Below, piece after piece: positions 9,656-18,214 of a stretch of DNA of 29,544 nt. The notes under the pieces were generated by a model. It was not told the DNA's origin, ran no database searches, and was given only the letters and a program-made list of their open reading frames with translations. The translations under genes were made by a program, and so were the position numbers. Numbering within the stretch: the stretch's first letter is position 1; every line of letters starts with the position of its first letter. The stretch lies in the NCBI GenBank assembly GCA_946885735.1, contig CAMPGW010000030.1, forward strand, positions 1 to 29,544. Direction: 5' to 3'. Source of the stretch: an uncultured Gammaproteobacteria bacterium (GTDB taxonomy: Bacteria; Pseudomonadota; Gammaproteobacteria; Xanthomonadales; Xanthomonadaceae).

Positions 9656-9957
9656 CAGCCGAGCTGGCCGGTGACGCCGAGGTAGCCGAGGATCGCCGCC
9701 AGGCCGCCGAAGAACAGCACGATCAGCAGCACGCCGATCACGCTGAGCACCAGCATCGCGTAGCCGAGCACGAGGCCGGCGACGGCCATGCCGTCGCCTT
9801 CCACGCGATCGGGCTCGCGGCGGATTTCCGTGCGTGCCATGTGGCCGGTGATGACGGCCACCAGGCTGCCGATCCAGGGCACGAAGGTCCAGCCGAGCAG
9901 GCCCGAGACCAGGCTCACGATGGCCAGGGTGCTGGTGGTGCGGGGCGCGGCGTTCAT
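9655..9957 (-). CDS. DUF4190 small membrane protein
   Basis: Small membrane protein of 100 residues matching the DUF4190 pattern: a short N-terminal tail, a first hydrophobic helix with [15 protein letters not shown], a cytoplasmic-type loop with [10 protein letters not shown], and a second helix from [18 protein letters not shown] onward. The conserved small-residue GxxxG-like positions and the GHxAR motif are visible. Its function is unknown. It sits 33 nt downstream of the aldehyde dehydrogenase stop and overlaps the pyrD start, so it is probably cotranscribed with both. Confidence 0.78.
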   Translation of the reverse strand: MNAAPRTTSTLAIVSLVSGLLGWTFVPWIGSLVAVITGHMARTEIRREPDRVEGDGMAVAGLVLGYAMLVLSVIGVLLIVLFFGGLAAILGYLGVTGQLG

Positions 9958-9990
9958 GGCGTGGCTCCTGGTGGGCGGCGAATCGGTGCG

Positions 9991-11523
9991 TCAGAGGTCG
10001 AAGCGGATGCCCTGGGCCAGCGGCAGCGCGTCGGAGTAGTTGATGGTGTTGGTCTGGCGGCGCATGTACACCTTCCACGCATCCGAGCCCGATTCCCGGC
10101 CGCCGCCGGTTTCCTTCTCGCCGCCGAAGGCGCCGCCGATCTCGGCGCCGGAGGTGCCGATGTTGACGTTGGCGATGCCGCAGTCCGAACCCGCGGCCGA
10201 CAGGAACTGCTCGGCGGCCTTCAGGTCGGCGGTGAAGATCGAGGACGACAGGCCCTGCGGCACGCCGTTCTGCATGGCGATGGCCTCATCCAGCGTGCGG
10301 TACTTCATGACGTAGAGGATCGGCGCGAAGGTCTCGGCCTGCACCACCTCGGCGTCGTTGGTCAGGCCGGTGACGATGGCCGGCAGCACGAAGTTGCCCG
10401 GGCGCTCGATCGCGGCGCCGCCCGTGGCGACGGTTCCGCCGGCCGCGCGGGCCTTGGCGATCGCAGCCAGGTACTGCTGCACCGCGGCCTGGCTGTTGAG
10501 CGGGCCCATCAGCGTGGTCGGCAGGGTCGGGTCGCCGATCTTGCCTTCGACCTGGCGGTAAGCGGCGACGAGCTTCTCGAGCACGGTGTCGTAGACGTCT
10601 TCGTGCACGATCAGCCGGCGCGTGGTGGTGCAGCGCTGGCCGGCGGTGCCGACGGCGCCGAACACGATCGCCGGGATCGCCAGCTTCAGATCGGCCGTCG
10701 CATCGACAATGATCGCGTTGTTGCCGCCGAGTTCGAGCAGCGAGCGGCCCATGCGCTGCGCCACTCGTTCTCCGACGATCCTGCCCACATGCGTCGAACC
10801 GGTGAAGCTGACCAACGGGATGCGGCGATCGTCCACGAAGCGCTGCGCCAGCTCGGTGCCGGCATCGTTGAACAGGAAGAAGATGTCCGGGAAGCCGCCG
10901 GCCTTCAGCGCCTCGTTGCAGATGCGCACCGAGGCGATCGCCGACAGCGGGGTCTTGGGCGAGGGCTTCCAGATGGTGATGTCGCCGCAGACCGCGGCCA
11001 GGAAGCTGTTCCAGGCCCACACCGCGACCGGGAAGTTGAAGGCGCTGATCACGCCGACGATGCCGAGCGGGTGGTACTGCTCGTACATGCGATGGCCCGG
11101 GCGCTCGGAGTGCATGGTCAGGCCGTAGAGCTGGCGCGACAGGCCGACCGCGAAGTCGCCGATGTCGATCATCTCCTGCACTTCGCCGTCGCCCTCGGGC
11201 TTGATCTTGCCCATCTCCAGCGCGACCAGTGAACCGAGTTCGTCCTTGTGCGCGCGCAGGGCGTCGGCGCACAGGCGGATCGCTTCGCCGCGGCGCGGCG
11301 CCGGGGTCTTGCGCCAGACCTGAAAGGCGGCCTGGGCGCGCTCGAGGATCAGCTCGTAGTCCGACTCGCTGGAAGCCTGGACCCGGGCCAGGACCTCGCC
11401 GGTGCTGGGGTTGATCGGCTCGATCACGCCCGCGTCGCGGGTCTTCGCCCACTCGCCGTGGCCGAGATAGGTGCCGGATTCGTTGTCGCCCAGGCCGAGC
11501 GCGGTGATGACGGGGTGGGTCAT
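9991..11523 (-). CDS. ALDH7-family aldehyde dehydrogenase (aminoadipate-semialdehyde dehydrogenase-like)
   Basis: NAD(P)-dependent aldehyde dehydrogenase of 510 residues, most like the antiquitin/ALDH7 group, which oxidises alpha-aminoadipate semialdehyde (piperideine-6-carboxylate) in lysine breakdown. Visible features are [15 protein letters not shown] near the N-terminus, [13 protein letters not shown] (160-172), the cofactor motif FTGSTHVGR, the general base E264 in LLELGGNNA, and the nucleophile C298 in [30 protein letters not shown] near the C-terminus is characteristic of ALDH7. ATG 11523 is chosen because AGGAA lies 6-7 nt upstream; the open frame extends 16 codons further but into the tRNA-like leader. 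The substrate assignment is by family resemblance. Confidence 0.87.
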   Translation of the reverse strand: MTHPVITALGLGDNESGTYLGHGEWAKTRDAGVIEPINPSTGEVLARVQASSESDYELILERAQAAFQVWRKTPAPRRGEAIRLCADALRAHKDELGSLVALEMGKIKPEGDGEVQEMIDIGDFAVGLSRQLYGLTMHSERPGHRMYEQYHPLGIVGVISAFNFPVAVWAWNSFLAAVCGDITIWKPSPKTPLSAIASVRICNEALKAGGFPDIFFLFNDAGTELAQRFVDDRRIPLVSFTGSTHVGRIVGERVAQRMGRSLLELGGNNAIIVDATADLKLAIPAIVFGAVGTAGQRCTTTRRLIVHEDVYDTVLEKLVAAYRQVEGKIGDPTLPTTLMGPLNSQAAVQQYLAAIAKARAAGGTVATGGAAIERPGNFVLPAIVTGLTNDAEVVQAETFAPILYVMKYRTLDEAIAMQNGVPQGLSSSIFTADLKAAEQFLSAAGSDCGIANVNIGTSGAEIGGAFGGEKETGGGRESGSDAWKVYMRRQTNTINYSDALPLAQGIRFDL

Positions 11524-11543
11524 GTGGGGTTCCTGTGGGGAGG

Positions 11544-11596
11544 TGGCGACCCCGGCGCGATTCGAACGCACGACCCTGAGTTGCCGGTGACGGGGT
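11544..11596 (-). other. tRNA-like element or tRNA remnant in the dehydrogenase leader
   Basis: Read on the minus strand, this 53-nt stretch has a perfect T-arm (GTGCG, loop TTCGAAT, CGCGC). It is followed by CGGGGTC, a discriminator G and CCA, as at the 3' end of a tRNA. The 5' end, ACCCCG (complement of 11591-11596), can pair with CGGGGT to close an acceptor-like stem. Between them is only a 19-nt stretch instead of full D and anticodon arms. It is therefore not a functional tRNA; it is a remnant or a mimic. Its T-stem differs from that of the adjacent tRNA-Arg, so it is not a recent copy of it. Confidence 0.5.
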
Positions 11597-11606
11597 TTAG
11601 AGCCCG

Positions 11607-11635
11607 ATTATAGCGGGCGCCGTAATGGCGGTCAG
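11607..11635 (-). promoter_or_regulatory. Sigma70-type promoter for the aldehyde dehydrogenase gene
   Basis: On the minus strand, CTGACC at 11635-11630 and a perfect TATAAT at 11612-11607 are separated by 17 bp. The predicted start near 11600 falls right at the 5' edge of the tRNA-like element, so that element would form most of the 5' UTR of the aldehyde dehydrogenase mRNA. The promoter lies directly behind the 3' end of tRNA-Arg. Confidence 0.6.
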
Positions 11636-11641
11636 CGAAAC

Positions 11642-11718
11642 TGGCGTCCCCAACAGGATTCGAACCTGTGACCTCACCCTTAGGAGGGGTGCGCTCTATC
11701 CAGCTGAGCTACGGGGAC
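11642..11718 (-). tRNA. tRNA-Arg (anticodon CCT)
   Basis: A full 77-nt cloverleaf on the minus strand. Acceptor GTCCCCG pairs with TGGGGAC, with discriminator G and encoded CCA. The D-arm contains AGCTCAGCTGGATAGAGC. The anticodon stem-loop is CACCC-CTCCTAA-GGGTG, giving CCT at positions 34-36. The T-arm is ACAGG-TTCGAAT-CCTGT. It reads the rare Arg codon AGG. Confidence 0.95.
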
Positions 11719-11738
11719 GTGGCGGGCACAGAGGGCCA

Positions 11739-11744
11739 ATTATC
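11739..11744 (-). promoter_or_regulatory. -10 box of tRNA-Arg
   Basis: GATAAT on the minus strand preceded by TGC, forming an extended -10 element about 20 bp upstream of the mature tRNA 5' end. No convincing -35 hexamer is seen at the right distance. The same 80-bp gap must also hold the promoter of the divergent DUF1993 gene. Confidence 0.4.
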
Positions 11745-11798
11745 GCAAGAATCGCCGCCCTGCGTATCATTGGCGGCTCGACTCCACGGGACCTCCCC

Positions 11799-12305
11799 AT
11801 GCACATCTCCATGTACGGCCTGGCGCACACCAGCACCACCCGCGCCCTGCGCGCCCTCGACGCCATCCTGGACAAGGCCGTGGCCTTCGCCGAGGCCCGC
11901 AAGATCGACCCGTCGGTCCTGCTCAACGCCCGCCTGGCCCCGGACATGTTCCCGCTGGTGCGGCAGGTGCAGATCGCCTGCGACTTCGGCAAGGGTCCGA
12001 TGGCGCGCCTGTCCGGCACCGAGAACCCGCGCATGGAAGACACCGAGACCAGCTTCCCCGAGCTGAAGGCGCGGATCCAGCGGACCCTGGACTTCATCGC
12101 CAGCGTGCCGGAGGCAGCCTTCGAAGGCTGCGAGGACCGCGACATCACCGTGCAGGCCGGCCCGCAGACCCTGCAGTTCAAGGGGCTGCCCTACCTGGTC
12201 GGCTACGTGCTGCCCAACCTCAACTTCCACCTTGGCATGGCCTACGCGATCCTGCGCCACAACGGCGTGGAACTCGGCAAGCGCGACTACCTCGGCGCGG
12301 CCTGA
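11799..12305 (+). CDS. DUF1993 family protein
   Basis: A 168-residue soluble protein matching the DUF1993 family: N-terminal MHISMYGLAHTSTTRALRAL, then LAPDMFPLVRQVQIACDFGK and ETSFPELKARIQRTLDFI, and a C-terminal PNLNFHLGMAYAILRHNGV. The family is related to the DinB-like four-helix bundles; its biochemical role is not established. ATG 11799 is the first start clear of the tRNA-Arg gene; the longer open frame upstream is only a read-through of that tRNA. Its stop overlaps the cphB start as TGATG, so it is cotranscribed with the cyanophycin genes, although a functional link is only implied by position. Confidence 0.82.
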   Translation: MHISMYGLAHTSTTRALRALDAILDKAVAFAEARKIDPSVLLNARLAPDMFPLVRQVQIACDFGKGPMARLSGTENPRMEDTETSFPELKARIQRTLDFIASVPEAAFEGCEDRDITVQAGPQTLQFKGLPYLVGYVLPNLNFHLGMAYAILRHNGVELGKRDYLGAA

Positions 12306-13144
12306 TGCCCAGCCAGATCCCGGAGGGCGGCAGCCGCGGCTGGATCGTCCCCATCGGCGGCGGCGAGGAGAAGGAGAACAACCCGCAGATCCTGCGCCGC
12401 TTCGTCGAGCTGTGCGGGGGCGAGGACGCCGATATCGTCGTGCTGCCGACCGCCAGCCGCCTGGCCGACACCGGCGCGCGCTACGAGCGCATCTTCGCCG
12501 GCCTCGGCGCTGGCCGGGTGGAAAGCGTGGACTTCGCGAGCCGACAGGACTGCGAGGACCCCGATCGGCTGCGCCGCCTCAATGAGGCCACCGGCATCTT
12601 CTTTACCGGCGGCAACCAGCTCAGCCTGTCCACCGCGCTCGGCGGCACGCCGGTGGCGCGGTTGTTGCGCGTGCGCAATGCCCAGGGCGTGCACGTGGCC
12701 GGCACCAGCGCCGGCGCCAGCTTCATCAGCGAACACATGATCGCCTTCGGCGAGGAGGGCGCTTCACCCGTGGCGGGTAGCGTGCGTCTGGCGCCAGGCC
12801 TGGGCCTGACCAACCGGGTGATCATCGACCAGCACTTCCGCCAGCGCGACCGCATCGGCCGCCTGTTGACGGCGCTGGCCTACAACCCGTTCGCGGTCGG
12901 CATCGGCCTGGACGAGGACACCGCCGCCTTCATCTCGCCGGCCAACGTGCTGGAGGTGGAGGGCACCGGCGGCATCACCGTCATCGATGCGTCGGGGCTG
13001 GAGTTCTCGTCGATGGACCAGGTCGCCGAGGGCGAGCCGGTGTGTATGCTCGGCGTCAAGCTGCACCTGCTGGTCGCCGGGGCGAGCTACGACCTGTCGG
13101 GGCGGCACGCTTCGCCGGGCAGGCTGCACCGCGGCAAGGACTGA
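12305..13144 (+). CDS. cphB: Cyanophycinase (CphB)
   Basis: Serine peptidase of family S51 that cuts cyanophycin into beta-Asp-Arg dipeptides; predicted cytosolic and 279 residues long, as expected. Visible motifs are PIGGGEEKENNP near the N-terminus, VVLPTASR (45-52), GIFFTGGNQLSL (97-108), the nucleophile elbow AGTSAGAS with S135, and IIDQHFRQRDRIGRL around 173-187. All are standard for CphB. There is no signal peptide, so it acts on the intracellular polymer rather than as a secreted CphE-type enzyme. It is translationally coupled to the DUF1993 gene and lies 45 bp before cphA. Confidence 0.94.
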   Translation: MPSQIPEGGSRGWIVPIGGGEEKENNPQILRRFVELCGGEDADIVVLPTASRLADTGARYERIFAGLGAGRVESVDFASRQDCEDPDRLRRLNEATGIFFTGGNQLSLSTALGGTPVARLLRVRNAQGVHVAGTSAGASFISEHMIAFGEEGASPVAGSVRLAPGLGLTNRVIIDQHFRQRDRIGRLLTALAYNPFAVGIGLDEDTAAFISPANVLEVEGTGGITVIDASGLEFSSMDQVAEGEPVCMLGVKLHLLVAGASYDLSGRHASPGRLHRGKD

Positions 13145-13149
13145 AGACC

Positions 13150-13167
13150 GCGCCGTCGCGACGGCGC
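13150..13167. repeat. 18-bp perfect palindrome between cphB and cphA
   Basis: GCGCCGTCG followed directly by its reverse complement CGACGGCGC, without a spacer. It lies after the cphB stop and before the cphA ribosome binding site (GAGGAGAGG, 13172-13180). It could be a dyad operator or a small mRNA hairpin; in this GC-rich DNA a chance origin is also possible. Confidence 0.4.
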
Positions 13168-13189
13168 CCACGAGGAGAGGCTAGACCGC

Positions 13190-15970
13190 ATGCGCATCCT
13201 GGACCGTTCGGTGTACGTGGGACCGTCGCTGTACGCGCACTTCCCGGTGATCCGGCTCGAGCTCGACCTCGGAGCGCTCGAAGCCTGGCCCTCGGCGCGG
13301 CTGGGCGCCGCCTTCATCGATGGATTGGTGGCAGCGCTGCCGGGGCTGGCGGAACACGGCTGCTCCTACGGCGAACCGGGTGGCTTCCTGCGCCGCCTGC
13401 GCGAGGACGAAGGCACCTGGCTCGGGCACGTGCTCGAGCATGTCGCGATCGAACTGCAGAACGTCGCCGGTGAGGACGTCACCTTCGGCAAGACCCGCGG
13501 CGCGGGCCGGCCCGGCGTATACACCGTGGTCTACGAATACGCGCAGAAGGACGAGGGCATCGAGGCGGGTGAACTGGCGATGCGCCTGCTGGATTCGCTG
13601 CTGCCGGCCGAACTTCGCACGCCTGGCCTGCTGCCGGAGGACTGGAACTGGCCGGAGGCGCGCGATGCCTTCATCCGCTACGCGCAGCGGCGCGCGCTCG
13701 GGCCGTCCACCGCTTCGCTGGTGCATGCGGCCGAGGCGCGCGACATCCCCTGGCTCCGGCTGAATTCGCAGTCGCTGGTGCAACTGGGTTACGGGAAATA
13801 TCAGCAGCGCATCCAGGCCACGGTGACCGGCAAGACCTCGCACATCGCGGTCGAACTGGCCAGCGACAAGGAGGAGACCAACAAGATCCTCGCCTCGCTC
13901 GGATTGCCGGTGCCGAAGCAGGAACTGGTGCAGACGGAAGAACAGGCCTGGCGCGCCGCGCGCCGCATCGGCCTGCCCGTGGTCACCAAGCCCTACAACG
14001 GCAACCATGGCCGCGGCATCTCGATCCGCCTGGGGACCGAAGACGAAGTCGTGGCGGGCTTTCGCGCCGCGCGCGAGCATTCGCGTTCGGTGATCGTGGA
14101 GAACTTCGTCACCGGCGACGACCACCGCCTGCTGGTGGTCAACGGCGAACTGGTGGCGGCGACCAAGCGCACGCCCGGCCATGTGGTCGGCGACGGCAGC
14201 CATACCGTGGCGGAACTGGTCGAGATCGTGAACCGCGACCCGCGCCGCGGCGTCGGCCACGAGAAAGTGCTCACCCGGCTCGAGCTCGATGCGCAGGCGC
14301 TGACGATGCTGGAGCGGGCCGGGCTGGCGCCCGATTCCGTCCCCGGGCCCGACCAGGTCGTCTACCTGCGCTCGACCGCCAACCTGTCCACCGGCGGCAC
14401 CGCCACCGACGTCACCGACATCATCCACCCCGACAACCGCGACATGGCCGTCCGCGCCATCAAGGCCGTGGGCCTGGACGTCGGCGGCGTGGACTTCCTC
14501 ACCGACAACATCGCCGAGAGCTACAAGACCCACGGCGGCGGCATCTGCGAATGCAACGCCGCGCCGGGCTTCCGCATGCACGTGGCGCCCAGCGAGGGCA
14601 CGCCGCGCGACGTCGCCGGGCCGGTGATCGACATGCTGTTCCCGCCGGGTTCGCCCGCGCGCGTGCCGATCGCCGCGGTCACCGGCACCAATGGCAAGAC
14701 CACCACCGCGCGCATGCTCGCGCACATCACCAAGATGGCCGGCTACACGCCCGGGCTGACCACCACCGACGGCGTCTACATCGACGGCCTGCGCACCGTG
14801 GAGGGCGACATGACCGGGCCGATGGCCACGCGCATGGTGCTGGCCGACCCGCAGATCGACATGGCGGTGCTGGAGATGGCGCGCGGCGGCCTGCTGCGCG
14901 CCGGCATGGGCGTGCCCTGGGTGAACGTCGGCGCGGTGCTCAACATCGCCTCCGACCACCTGGGCATGAAGGGCATCGACACCCTGGAGCAGCTGGCCGA
15001 GGTCAAGCGCACCGTCATCGAGGTCGCCCGCGACTGCGCGGTGCTCAATGCCGACGACCCGCTGGTGCTGAAGATGGGCGCGTACACCGAGGCGAAGTCC
15101 ATCTGCTACGTGACCATGAACCCGCAGCACTCGCTGGTGCGCGAGCACATCCGCGCCGGCGGCCGCGCCTGCGCGCTGGAAGCCGGCATCAATGGCCAGA
15201 TGATCACGCTCTACGACAAGGGGAGCCACATCCCGCTGCTGTGGACGCACCTGGTGCCGGCAACCCTCGAGGGCCGCGCCTTGCACAACGTGCAGAACGC
15301 GATGTTCGCCACCGCGATGGCCTTCTCGCTGGGCATCAAGCTCGACGCGATACGCCAGGGCCTGCGGACCTTCGGCAGCACCTTCTTCCAGGCGCCCGGC
15401 CGCATGAACGTGTTCGACGAACATCCGTTCAAGGTGATCTTCGACTACGGCCACAACGCCCACGCGGTCGGGGTGATGGCCGACCTCGCGCAGCGGCTGG
15501 ACGTGCAGGGCCGGCGCATCGTCGTGCTGGCCGGTCCCGGCGATCGCCGCGACGAGGACCTGCGCGAGATCGCCCAGGCCGTGGCCGGGCGCTTCGACCA
15601 CTACATCTGCCGTCGCGATGACGGCCTGCGCGGCCGCGACGGCGACGAAGTGCCGCGCATCCTGGCGGCCGCGTTGAAGGCGGCCGGCGTGGCGGATTCA
15701 GCGATCAGCCTGATCCCCGACGAGCAGGAAGCCATCGACGCCGCCCTGCGCATGGGCCAGCCCGGCGACCTGGTGTTGATCTTCGCCGACGCGCTCGTGC
15801 GCAGCTGGAAGCAGGTGATCAAGTTCAGGCCCGAAGGCACGGCCCCGCCGCGCACCGTCGAGGCCGCCGCGGCCGCCCCGGTGTTCGCAGGCGAAGAGCC
15901 CGCGGTCGAGATGGAAGGCCTGGTGCGCGACGAACGCGGCGTACGCCTGGGTCGCGAGGAGGACGACTGA
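13190..15970 (+). CDS. cphA: Cyanophycin synthetase (CphA)
   Basis: Cytosolic ATP-dependent synthetase building multi-L-arginyl-poly-L-aspartate; 926 residues, the usual size for proteobacterial CphA1. Domain order is complete. The N-domain (1-160) carries GTWLGHVLEHVAIELQ. The ATP-grasp domain at about 205-480 adds Asp, with VVTKPYNGNHGRGIS, DHRLLVVNGE and the metal-site stretch GGGICECNAAPGFRMH. The Mur ligase-like domain from about 490 adds Arg, with AVTGTNGKTTTARML near 496-510, the NADD motif, and DYGHNAHAVG. A C-terminal Ala/Glu-rich tail of about 45 residues follows. The start ATG 13190 has GAGGAGAGG nine nt upstream. It follows cphB in one operon and overlaps the next gene. Confidence 0.96.
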   Translation: MRILDRSVYVGPSLYAHFPVIRLELDLGALEAWPSARLGAAFIDGLVAALPGLAEHGCSYGEPGGFLRRLREDEGTWLGHVLEHVAIELQNVAGEDVTFGKTRGAGRPGVYTVVYEYAQKDEGIEAGELAMRLLDSLLPAELRTPGLLPEDWNWPEARDAFIRYAQRRALGPSTASLVHAAEARDIPWLRLNSQSLVQLGYGKYQQRIQATVTGKTSHIAVELASDKEETNKILASLGLPVPKQELVQTEEQAWRAARRIGLPVVTKPYNGNHGRGISIRLGTEDEVVAGFRAAREHSRSVIVENFVTGDDHRLLVVNGELVAATKRTPGHVVGDGSHTVAELVEIVNRDPRRGVGHEKVLTRLELDAQALTMLERAGLAPDSVPGPDQVVYLRSTANLSTGGTATDVTDIIHPDNRDMAVRAIKAVGLDVGGVDFLTDNIAESYKTHGGGICECNAAPGFRMHVAPSEGTPRDVAGPVIDMLFPPGSPARVPIAAVTGTNGKTTTARMLAHITKMAGYTPGLTTTDGVYIDGLRTVEGDMTGPMATRMVLADPQIDMAVLEMARGGLLRAGMGVPWVNVGAVLNIASDHLGMKGIDTLEQLAEVKRTVIEVARDCAVLNADDPLVLKMGAYTEAKSICYVTMNPQHSLVREHIRAGGRACALEAGINGQMITLYDKGSHIPLLWTHLVPATLEGRALHNVQNAMFATAMAFSLGIKLDAIRQGLRTFGSTFFQAPGRMNVFDEHPFKVIFDYGHNAHAVGVMADLAQRLDVQGRRIVVLAGPGDRRDEDLREIAQAVAGRFDHYICRRDDGLRGRDGDEVPRILAAALKAAGVADSAISLIPDEQEAIDAALRMGQPGDLVLIFADALVRSWKQVIKFRPEGTAPPRTVEAAAAAPVFAGEEPAVEMEGLVRDERGVRLGREEDD
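15957..15962 (+). promoter_or_regulatory. Shine-Dalgarno AGGAGG supporting a CTG start at 15967
   Basis: A full AGGAGG lies in the last codons of cphA, four nt before CTG at 15967, and CTG overlaps the cphA stop as CTGA. No ATG, GTG or TTG occurs in that frame between here and GTG 16048, which has no comparable ribosome binding site. Confidence 0.5.
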
Positions 15971-17685
15971 GCGCGCCCGCGCCGGTCGGATACGAGGACT
16001 CGCGCCGGCTGACGGGACCCAACCGGCATTTCGCCGGCACCGGCGCGGTGCTCGAGACGGAGGTCGACGATCCGGCGGCGCTCGCTGCCTGGAAGGAGCG
16101 CGTGCAGGCGATGCGCGAAGTCCTGGACTGGCCGCCGGGCGAGATCGTCGCCGCACGCCACGCACATGCGGCGTCGCTCGCCATCGCCGCACCGGCCGAC
16201 CGACTGCTCGCTGCCACCGAGCTCAACGAATGGGCCTGGGTCGGCGCCGCGAACCTCTGCGTGCCCTGCGCGCCTGGATTCCCCGCGCCGGCCGATTTCG
16301 ACTCGGCGCGCCACACCCTGGCGGCCATGACGCGGGCGGAGGCCAACCCGCGACTGCTCGAGGTGCTGGCGCAGGCGCGGGAACACGGCCTGCCCGCCCT
16401 CGTGGACGAAGACCAGCTCAGCATCGGCGCCGGCGAGGGCAGTGCCTGCTGGCCGTTGCAGGACTTGCCACGGGCACCCGACTGGTCGCGACTGCATGAC
16501 GTGCCGACCGCGCTGGTCACCGGTTCGAACGGCAAGACCACGACCGTGCGGCTGGTGGCGGCGATGCTGGAAGCCCATGGGTTGCGCGCGGGTTTCAACT
16601 GCACCGATGGCGTCTTCGTCGGCGGCGAGCAGCAGGTGGGCGGCGATTACTCCGGGCCGACCGGTGCACGCCAGGTCCTGCGCGATCCGCGGGTGCAGGC
16701 GGCCGTGCTGGAAACCGCGCGCGGTGGTCTTTTGCGTCGCGGCCTGGCGGTGGAGCACGCACATGCGGCGATCGTCACCAACGTCAGCGCCGATCATTTC
16801 GGCGAGTACGGCGTCGATTCTCTCGAAGACCTGGCGGACGCGAAGCTGGTGGTGGCGCGGGCGATCGGCGCCGACGGATGGCTCGTGCTCAATGCCGACG
16901 ACGCCGTGTTGCGCGCGCGCGCCGCCGGCCTGCGCTGCCAAGTCGCGTGGTTCGCGCTTGCTGCGGAGGATGCCGACTGGCCGGGCGGGCGCAATGCACC
17001 GTCCTGCCGGCTTCTCGGCGGCCGCCTGCGACTACGCTGGAACGAAGCCGACCACGACCTCGGCCCGATCGACGACTTCCCGCTCGCGATGGGCGGCGCC
17101 GCGCGCTACAACCTGGCCAACCTTGCGGGCGCCGCCCTCGTGGCCGCGGCGCTGGGTGTGCCGCCGGCAACGATTGCGAAGGTGATGGCGACCTTCGGCG
17201 CGCAGCGCAGCGACAACCCCGGCCGCCTCGAGCGCTGGGAATCCGGCGGCGCCACCGTGTTGCTCGACTACGCGCACAACCCGGAAGGCCTGCAGGGCCT
17301 GCTCGCGGTCGCGCAGGGACTGCGGGGCCCGGGCGGGCGCCTGGCCCTGCTGCTGGGGCAAGCCGGCAACCGCGACGACGGGGCGATCACCGAGCTGGCA
17401 TGGGTCGCGGCGGCCGCGCAGCCGGCGCGCGTCGTGCTCAAGGACATCGAGGGCTATCTGCGCGGGCGCGAGGCCGGCGAAGTCGCCGCATTGCTGGCGC
17501 GGCAGCTCGTCGCGGCGGGCGTGCCGCCGGAGGCGCTGTCGGTGGAGCTTTCGGAAGTGGCGGCAGGACGAGAGCTGGTGTCCTGGGCGAAACCGGGCGA
17601 CGTGGTCGTGCTCCCGGTCCACAACCTGCAGGCGCGCGCCGAGCTGGCGGCCTGGCTGGATTCGCGAGGCGCGAACCCGCCTTAG
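15967..17685 (+). CDS. Stand-alone CphA-like Mur ligase
   Basis: ATP-dependent amide-bond ligase of the Mur ligase superfamily, about 572 residues from CTG 15967, or 545 from GTG 16048. The longer form is preferred because the frame between the two reads YEDSRRLTGPNRHFAGTGAV, resembling the N-terminal RL-x-GPN region of cyanophycin synthetases. Residues 30-180 form an N-domain without ATP-grasp motifs. The Mur core starts at about 182 with LVTGSNGKTTTVRL, followed by GDYSGPTGARQVL, VLETARGGLLRRG, NVSADHFGEYG, LNADD and DYAHNPEGLQGLL, so ATP binding and catalysis look intact. It is unlike cyanobacterial CphA2, which retains ATP-grasp. Coupled to cphA, it probably acts on cyanophycin, its dipeptides or a primer, but its reaction is not known to me. 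Confidence 0.78.
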   Translation: MSAPAPVGYEDSRRLTGPNRHFAGTGAVLETEVDDPAALAAWKERVQAMREVLDWPPGEIVAARHAHAASLAIAAPADRLLAATELNEWAWVGAANLCVPCAPGFPAPADFDSARHTLAAMTRAEANPRLLEVLAQAREHGLPALVDEDQLSIGAGEGSACWPLQDLPRAPDWSRLHDVPTALVTGSNGKTTTVRLVAAMLEAHGLRAGFNCTDGVFVGGEQQVGGDYSGPTGARQVLRDPRVQAAVLETARGGLLRRGLAVEHAHAAIVTNVSADHFGEYGVDSLEDLADAKLVVARAIGADGWLVLNADDAVLRARAAGLRCQVAWFALAAEDADWPGGRNAPSCRLLGGRLRLRWNEADHDLGPIDDFPLAMGGAARYNLANLAGAALVAAALGVPPATIAKVMATFGAQRSDNPGRLERWESGGATVLLDYAHNPEGLQGLLAVAQGLRGPGGRLALLLGQAGNRDDGAITELAWVAAAAQPARVVLKDIEGYLRGREAGEVAALLARQLVAAGVPPEALSVELSEVAAGRELVSWAKPGDVVVLPVHNLQARAELAAWLDSRGANPP

Positions 17686-18107
17686 CGGGTGGGCGCCTGG
17701 GGCGGCGGCAGCAGGTTCTCGGGGAAGGGCCGCGTGCCGGCGAGGATTTCCGCGATCTGCGCTTCGGTCAGGTCGTAGGCGCCCATGATGTTGCGCGGGT
17801 GGTTCTTCATGTCTTCCAGCAAGGCGGCCTTGACCTGCACCGGATCCTTGTTGTCCGGCGGATTGGCCGGATCGTAGGTGATCAGGTGCGGCCTGCCGTC
17901 CGGGCCGCGGAAGGTGCGTACCGGCTGCGCGGAGGGGCGGGAATCGTTCGCCGCATCCGTGGAGGCCGCAGCGTCGGCGCCGGGCACCGCCGATGGGTCG
18001 GTGGCTGCCGGCGAGGAGGCCTCAGGCGCGGACTTCATGCGCTGTCCGAGGAAGAAGGCGCCGACCGCGACCACGCAGACCAGCAGCACGATCCAGAGAG
18101 TCTTCAT
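17682..18107 (-). CDS. Small membrane-anchored protein of unknown function
   Basis: A 141-residue protein with one N-terminal transmembrane anchor (WIVLLVCVVAVGAFFLGQ, residues 5-22). A low-complexity Ala/Ser/Pro/Asp linker runs to about residue 65, followed by a conserved-looking C-terminal part with FRGPDGRPHLITYDP and YDLTEAQIAEILAG. The likely topology puts the C-terminus in the periplasm. No known domain is recognised. The start ATG 18107 is chosen because the open frame upstream runs into tRNA-Ala; GGAACC precedes it. Its stop codon overlaps the stop of the convergent Mur ligase gene. Confidence 0.68.
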   Translation of the reverse strand: MKTLWIVLLVCVVAVGAFFLGQRMKSAPEASSPAATDPSAVPGADAAASTDAANDSRPSAQPVRTFRGPDGRPHLITYDPANPPDNKDPVQVKAALLEDMKNHPRNIMGAYDLTEAQIAEILAGTRPFPENLLPPPQAPTR

Positions 18108-18127
18108 GCCGGTTCCGGGAAAGGAAA

Positions 18128-18203
<76 letters not shown>

Positions 18204-18214
18204 ACGAAGCCGGA

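Noticed and set aside
11625..11798. N-terminal extension of the DUF1993 protein
   Set aside because: The added codons are a translation of the tRNA-Arg gene; the family starts at ATG 11799.
13181..15601. 806-codon minus-strand open frame opposite cphA
   Set aside because: It lies exactly opposite the unmistakable cyanophycin synthetase and has the His/Arg/Gly-rich make-up of an antisense shadow.
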